From positions 15,182,320-15,246,319 of the forward strand of contig JAGTTD010000007.1 in NCBI GenBank assembly GCA_018398585.1: DNA of 64,000 nt. Direction: 5' to 3'. A program made the position numbers and the translations under genes. This DNA comes from Simmondsia chinensis (lineage: Eukaryota; Streptophyta; Magnoliopsida; Caryophyllales; Simmondsiaceae). The notes below the pieces were generated by a model. The model made no database searches. It was not told the origin of the DNA and saw only the letters and a list, made by a program, of their open reading frames with translations. This document shows, one piece after another, positions 59,440 to 64,000 of the stretch (its first letter is position 1; each line of letters begins with the position of its first letter).

Positions 59440-60160
59440 TCGTACGGAATGGACCCCCTTAACCCTAAGTAGACCCTTTTGGACAAAATTGCCCCTCCCA
59501 CTTCACTGCCCCACCCGTCCACTCTCTCTCTCCCCTTCTCTCTCCTCATTTAATGTAACAGCTGTACATTTTGCTATACCCCCTCCCTCGTCCATTTTCT
59601 CTCTCCTGCAAACTTGTTTGGAAAGCCATTATGTCTCTCCTCTTTGATCCCGTTCATCCTTTCTCTCCTCTAACTTCATATGGGAGACTCGTACTCATCC
59701 GTTGTGACCTCTAGCTGCTCTATCTGCTGCAAGACGCATTCGTCCGGCGATTTCGTCTGTTTGCTCACTTCATCCTTGCTCTCTTCGTCGATCTAGGTTT
59801 TAGTCACCATTTCCGAAGGTGAGCACCGATTTTCGAAGTGATTTTGTAGAGAAATGTATATGCGTTTTTTTCGTGGTTGCATGGGCATAGTATTGGTTAG
59901 GGCTTTATTTAGGGTTTAGGGTTTTGCTGTTAGTGGCTTTGTGAGTAAGGGTTAGTGTATTTTGAGTGAGGTTCCCATACTGGCTTGTTTATTTGATTCC
60001 GTGGCTGATTTACTTTATTGTTCCTCATTGCACTTGCGTTTTTCATATTTGTGTGGCGGTGGAATCGGTTTTTAGTTTATTGATATTTGCCTATACGTTG
60101 TGTGGATTTTGGGGGTGGAAAGCAAATATTGACGGTGAAGCAAAAATGGTGGATGGTAGT
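59440..60160 (+). promoter_or_regulatory. possible promoter and leader exon of an unseen gene
   Basis: From about 59515 the plus strand is CT-rich ('ctctctctccccttctctctcc'-like), contains two ATGs (59632 and 59680) and ends in 'ttccgaag' followed by a donor-like GTGAGC at about 59819. After that the sequence is T/G-rich, as in plant first introns. The ORF from 59680 is short ('MGDSYSSVVTSSCSICC'). No homologous protein recognised and the downstream side is occupied by element G, so any gene would be interrupted or lie beyond the window. Confidence 0.25.
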
Positions 60161-60770
60161 TGATACAGGGCGCGTAAGTGTTGAAAATGGATCATGTTAA
60201 GATTCAAAGATTACTCTTGGAACTTAACCTTGGTTGGGATAGTGAGAGTATGAGATGAGGAGAGAATTTAGAGTTTAGATGAGATAAGAAGGGAAAGGAG
60301 ATGAGAAGTAGAGAGAGAGATATCAAAGATATCAATTTCATTCATCAAAGTTATGAGCTCTTCAAGAGAGGCTCTACATATTTATACTACTAATCCTTTA
60401 GGATGGCTAACTCCAAAATATCTAGAGATACAATGATCCTAGACACATGGACTAACCGACTCAACCATCAACTAACTAACTAGCTGCCAACCTTGACTTA
60501 ACTAATGTAACGGCTTGACCACCCAACTACTAGCAACTACTTCACTTATTACATGACTTAACCGAGCTTAAGCTACTAATTATATCAAGACTTATTCTAG
60601 TTACAATATCAACTAACTAATACAACTCAATCAACTAAAAAACCTCAAACATAGCAGCAGCACTAATATAACAGCAGCAGCACCGCAACTAACAGCAACA
60701 TGATAGCACTAACCGACCAATGCAGCAGCTACAACAGCCCCCTAGACTTCATCAAGCTCGGATCATAACA
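60161..60770 (-). repeat. putative 3' LTR of element G
   Basis: 610 bp with TG...CA ends. It contains a (GA)-rich stretch near 60306-60318, 'tacatatttatactac' near 60377 and several 'cagcag' words near 60653-60735. Its partner is outside the window. Confidence 0.5.
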
Positions 60771-60831
60771 TTCTCTTCCCCATGAAAATATTCTTGTCCT
60801 CAAGAATGGAAGAGAGTTGTAACAATGAAGA

Positions 60832-61966
60832 TCACTTGTTGCTCATGAAGAGATAGCTGAATTGATGAACTTCTTGCACTGAATCAGAACTGAATCTGAA
60901 CAACTCCATATGAAATGCAGCATAACACATCAGTACAATGCTTGTTCTGCACAAGGTCTTCGTGTGGATGTGTTGTACCCCTTCTGGTTGTCTACACTGA
61001 TCAAACCAGACCAGCCAAACCTCAATAACCAGCCCTTGGCACAACTTGTTGCAGCTAATACAGCTCAAAGCACTATCGTGCTGCAGAGAACCCAAAAACG
61101 CAATTCTTCTGAAATTCTGCTTATAGTATGCTGCACAACGGAATCTGAATGTATTAAAACCCATAAGACTGCATATAAAGTCCTTGAACACCTCGGAGGC
61201 CTTCCAAACTCAAACTAAGAGAACCACGTATCAAATCAGCTTGTAGACATTCCCAATTGCAGCTCAAACAGCCCTATATCTCGGTCATGGTAATAAAACA
61301 CATTGAATTCCCATAAGAATGCAGCTGCAACCATTTCATCTTGGATCTTATCCAATATTTGTATTGCTTAAACATCCATTTACTAAACCATCTCAGACCA
61401 AGCTCAACAAACTCTTGATTGCTTTCCAAATCCACATGTTGTGTTGCAGACTTCAAGAATTCAGCAGTGTATAACCAAGACAAATCATAGTTGCGGATAT
61501 CACAGATTTCAGCTCGATTATGGAAGCTTCTTGCTGCGGACAAGTTAATACATCTTCCCAAGGCCACATTAGCACCAACCACACTCAATCTGAGTAACTC
61601 ATTTACTGCTGACAGTGAAGGAATTATAATTCTCCAAAAATGTTCAGCAGCCTCCAATACTTCAATTGCTTGAATCTTGAGTGTGAACTTGTAGGATCTG
61701 AGAGTCTTAGCCTTTTCCTCCCAAACTCTTGTATAGACCACACAAACTAAGAGTTTATAAACCATCGTTGAATGCCAAGGACACAAAGTCATAACTTGAA
61801 CATCCCAAACCTTTCCATTTGCAAAACTCACGCTGCAGCTCACAATTTTCAATCTGTACAACAGATTGCCTTGGACCCCAAGCTCTTCCAGCCACCAAAT
61901 TTGCCTCCAATGATCAAGCTTCGCTCTCTTGTCAACCATCTCAAACATGAATAACAAATATAACAA
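60832..61966 (-). pseudogene. element G, 3' coding part (ORF 3 and tail)
   Basis: ORF 61966-61274 encodes about 230 residues, shifted by one frame from ORF 2 and overlapping its last 26 bases. It has Trp/Leu-rich helical stretches ('EHFWRIIIPSLSAVNELLRL'). A further open stretch, 61191-60832, is Cys- and Phe-rich and may belong to the same decayed frame. No domain is recognised. The overlap looks like one long ORF broken by a frameshift. Confidence 0.4.
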
Positions 61967-63221
61967 GCGGAGACACCAAAAGCAACTCTCGAACAGCTGT
62001 TAACTTCTTCAAACTTAAAGCTGATCTGTTCCAAACTTCCTTGCTGATATTCACTCTAATTTTAGCTGGAGTTATCCTCAATGTTGCATTGATCTTTTCC
62101 ATCCAAACATTGAGGAGATATTGAAGCTTGTGTATATGGTTTTTCCATTCGGAACAGCCATAGCAGATCACCACAAACACATTCAGGTTCTGCTTTTGAT
62201 CCGAAAGCTTCAGTCGCTGTTTGTTCCAATTTTCAGGTGCTATCATCCTTATCTTTACTTGGCTTTGCTTACTATCTTCAGTTACAAACAAGAAGCTCAC
62301 AACACCATCAAATCCTCTCTGAACTACTGCTACTTCTGCAGCCACACAACTTGAGAGATCTTGGTTGAATGGCTCAATTTTAGCGACTGAATTTGCTCTA
62401 GTCCCCATGTTCTGCTCCTCCACATTAAATTCAGGAGGCCTCACATTTGGTTGCACAAATGGAGCTTGTTCTCTGCCCAAAGCTTGATTATTGCACAATC
62501 TGAATTTGGAGCTCAATGTCCATGCCTCATTTCTCTCTAGCACTGGCATTCCAACCAAATTGCAGAACCCAGATTCCTTCAAATCATCAGGAGGTCTTCC
62601 AATATCAAACATAACCCAATGACCTTTAATTTTACCGGATCTTGGCTGAACAAGCCTCATTTTCAGGCCAGTACCCAATTTGTGAACTTCTAACATGTTA
62701 AGAAGTCTTCCAGAAATCAAACTTGGTCTATGCTGAACTTGGGAGCAAACCTTGGCAGCTTGATTTAACCTTTTCTCCAACTCAACCTCAAGTTTCAGCT
62801 TGTTATGATCATGATCTACCTTCCCCGGATTAGGAGGAAGCTTGTCACAAGTACTTGCACTTGGATAAGTCACAACTTCACTCAAAGACAGAAGCAAATC
62901 AACTCGATCTTGCAAAACATCTAGCTTCTGACAGTGTGCTTCAGCTTGCTTAAGTGTATACCTTCCATTACCCGGCTTAGGAGGAGGCTTTATAATCATG
63001 TTTGCTCTTAGATAAACCTTCTCTCCACACAAAAGCACACCTTGTTCTGCATCAAATGATACCACAGCAGCAACGATTGATTTCCCAACAGAATGTGATT
63101 GTTCAGTAGCTAAGATGCTTTGATTTTGCATATAAGCTTGCCATGGAGTAAGACTTAACTGATTTGGTGATGTATTCATTGATATAACAACAGTAGCATC
63201 AAATTTTTTAGTTGAAATCAA
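61941..63221 (-). CDS. element G ORF 2, unknown protein
   Basis: 426 codons open on the minus strand, in the same frame as ORF 1 and separated from it by a single TAA at 63225-63227. The sequence has four short proline-rich turns: 'IIKPPPKPGNGR', 'DKLPPNPGKVD', 'DIGRPPDDLKE' and 'NVRPPEFNVEE'. A Lys/Leu-rich coiled-coil-like segment ('KLKLEVELEKRL') lies between. No gag, pol, zinc knuckle or transposase motif is seen. It may be a captured and decayed host sequence or an element-specific protein. Confidence 0.45.
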   Translation of the reverse strand: MISTKKFDATVVISMNTSPNQLSLTPWQAYMQNQSILATEQSHSVGKSIVAAVVSFDAEQGVLLCGEKVYLRANMIIKPPPKPGNGRYTLKQAEAHCQKLDVLQDRVDLLLSLSEVVTYPSASTCDKLPPNPGKVDHDHNKLKLEVELEKRLNQAAKVCSQVQHRPSLISGRLLNMLEVHKLGTGLKMRLVQPRSGKIKGHWVMFDIGRPPDDLKESGFCNLVGMPVLERNEAWTLSSKFRLCNNQALGREQAPFVQPNVRPPEFNVEEQNMGTRANSVAKIEPFNQDLSSCVAAEVAVVQRGFDGVVSFLFVTEDSKQSQVKIRMIAPENWNKQRLKLSDQKQNLNVFVVICYGCSEWKNHIHKLQYLLNVWMEKINATLRITPAKIRVNISKEVWNRSALSLKKLTAVRELLLVSPLVIFVIHV

Positions 63222-63224
63222 AGG

Positions 63225-63878
63225 TTATGCTATATCTAATCCTTGTATACTAACATATATGTCAGTAAAGTCAGGAGCTTGAGTTAGTACTTGTTGCCTA
63301 ACTTCTTCCAGTGGATCATCCCGATGTTCAATAACTGAATTGGACTCAATTAAGGCAGCCACAGGTTGTCTATGGTTCTGTTCTTGCAAATTCAGAAGCT
63401 CCTTAGGCTGACACACAACCTCTCGCTTCAATTTCTGCTTTGTAATCTTCTTTTTACCCCAAAAATCTTTCAATGCTTCATTGAGATAGCTTCTCTTGGC
63501 TTTCCTCTTTGCTTTCTTTATCATTCCCTTGACATGAGAACTGTGTTCCCAATCCAAGAACATATCTAGCTGGGACTCAAGATCTTCGAAATACTCTAAC
63601 TCTAGCAAGGAGTCTTCATAATGATCAACTTGTTCAACCTCAGGTTCGTCTAACTTGTGTTCATCAATTTCGGCATTATCATGGTCTACTTCATCTTCAA
63701 TGGCAACCGATTCTACTCCAACTTCCTTCTTTTGCTCAACATTGAGCTCTTGTTGTATAACTCTATCCCTTAGCTCCGAAGGCTCATTAGCATCAAGAAC
63801 ACCAGCACCATCTCGATTGATGTTAGCAAACTGAAGAGCCTTAATTTCTTGCCACCATTCATCCACTGTCTGTTTCAT
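63225..63878 (-). CDS. element G ORF 1, unknown acidic/basic protein
   Basis: 217 codons from the first ATG at 63878. The frame remains open upstream to the window edge except for one TAG at about 63919, so the real start is probably further right. The middle is very acidic ('EIDEHKLDEPEVEQVDHYED') and is followed by a strongly basic stretch ('KKAKRKAKRSYL', 'KKKITKQKLKREV'). The N-terminal part has 'EWWQEIKALQ'. The acidic-then-basic layout could fit a nucleic-acid-binding structural protein, but no family is recognised. Confidence 0.45.
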   Translation of the reverse strand: MKQTVDEWWQEIKALQFANINRDGAGVLDANEPSELRDRVIQQELNVEQKKEVGVESVAIEDEVDHDNAEIDEHKLDEPEVEQVDHYEDSLLELEYFEDLESQLDMFLDWEHSSHVKGMIKKAKRKAKRSYLNEALKDFWGKKKITKQKLKREVVCQPKELLNLQEQNHRQPVAALIESNSVIEHRDDPLEEVRQQVLTQAPDFTDIYVSIQGLDIA

Positions 63879-64000
63879 TTCTTGGCAAAACTGCCTCCAT
63901 ATTTGCTTTGTTTCCTTCTAGTGATCCCTCATCAATAATTGATAAGAGCTGTCATCAACTGTACCAATCATATTTGCAATGAACAACAATGCTTCGATCT

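Larger units (their letters stand above)
60161..64000 (-). mobile_element. LTR element G with unrecognised long ORFs (truncated by window end)
   Basis: An LTR-like block (60161-60770, TGATACAGGG...GGATCATAACA) is followed inside by a sequence that reads on the minus strand 'ILEDKNIFMGKR' and a purine-rich end, as expected for a polypurine tract next to a 3' LTR. The visible 3.2-kb interior is open over long distances on the minus strand but shows no protease, RT, RNase H or integrase motif. The other LTR would lie to the right of the window, so assignment as an LTR element is an inference. Confidence 0.55.

Overview
This is a plant nuclear window, most likely from a eudicot with a repeat-rich genome. 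The evidence is an eight-exon gene with GT-AG introns, tRNA-iMet-primed LTR retrotransposons of both Ty1/copia and Ty3/gypsy type, hAT-type DNA elements with 8-bp target duplications, and SINEs ending in (TTG)n. I cannot name the species from sequence alone.

Only one host gene is convincingly complete: a plus-strand chloroplast-type NAD kinase 2 (NADK2) at 11857-21606. Eight exons join in frame to 1,027 codons plus stop. The protein has an N-terminal leader, a conserved plant-specific block, a phosphatase-like loop in which the catalytic Cys is Ser, a variable linker and a complete NAD kinase domain. Intron 1 holds a complete short LTR element, intron 5 a SINE fragment and intron 7 GAGCTCG-rich repeat sequence.

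Layout: 1-7005 holds an LTR remnant, a fold-back MITE, a 63-bp SINE stub, an 81-bp-period minisatellite and an LTR-like remnant. A degenerate minus-strand gypsy element fills 7006-10489 (TSD TATTA). NADK2 follows. Downstream, at 22245-22534, lies a SINE whose head is 5S rRNA-like, flanked by 17-bp duplications.

From 23715 to about 57499 is a nest of elements. Outer gypsy B (minus) was split by gypsy A (plus, 24976-48356, TSD CCTCT), by solo LTR D (49289-51090, TSD AATGC) and by chromodomain gypsy C (51402-56476, TSD TGCTT). A was split in its reverse transcriptase by copia E (minus, 27593-45629, TSD GAGCG). E carries copia F (plus, 35938-44982) inside its 5' LTR and a 404-bp hAT MITE (TSD TGCTTCAC) inside its RNase H. 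Removing each insert reconnects the interrupted reading frame or LTR, so the order of insertion can be read.

To the right are a non-autonomous hAT element (58056-59287, TSD CTATTGAG), a possible gene leader near 59.5-59.8 kb, and from 60161 to the window end an LTR element on the minus strand. The visible part of that last element encodes long ORFs that resemble no gag or pol domain I recognise. It and the 5S-headed SINE are the best candidates for something undescribed. Seven pure G or C runs of 17-32 bases recur in unrelated elements.
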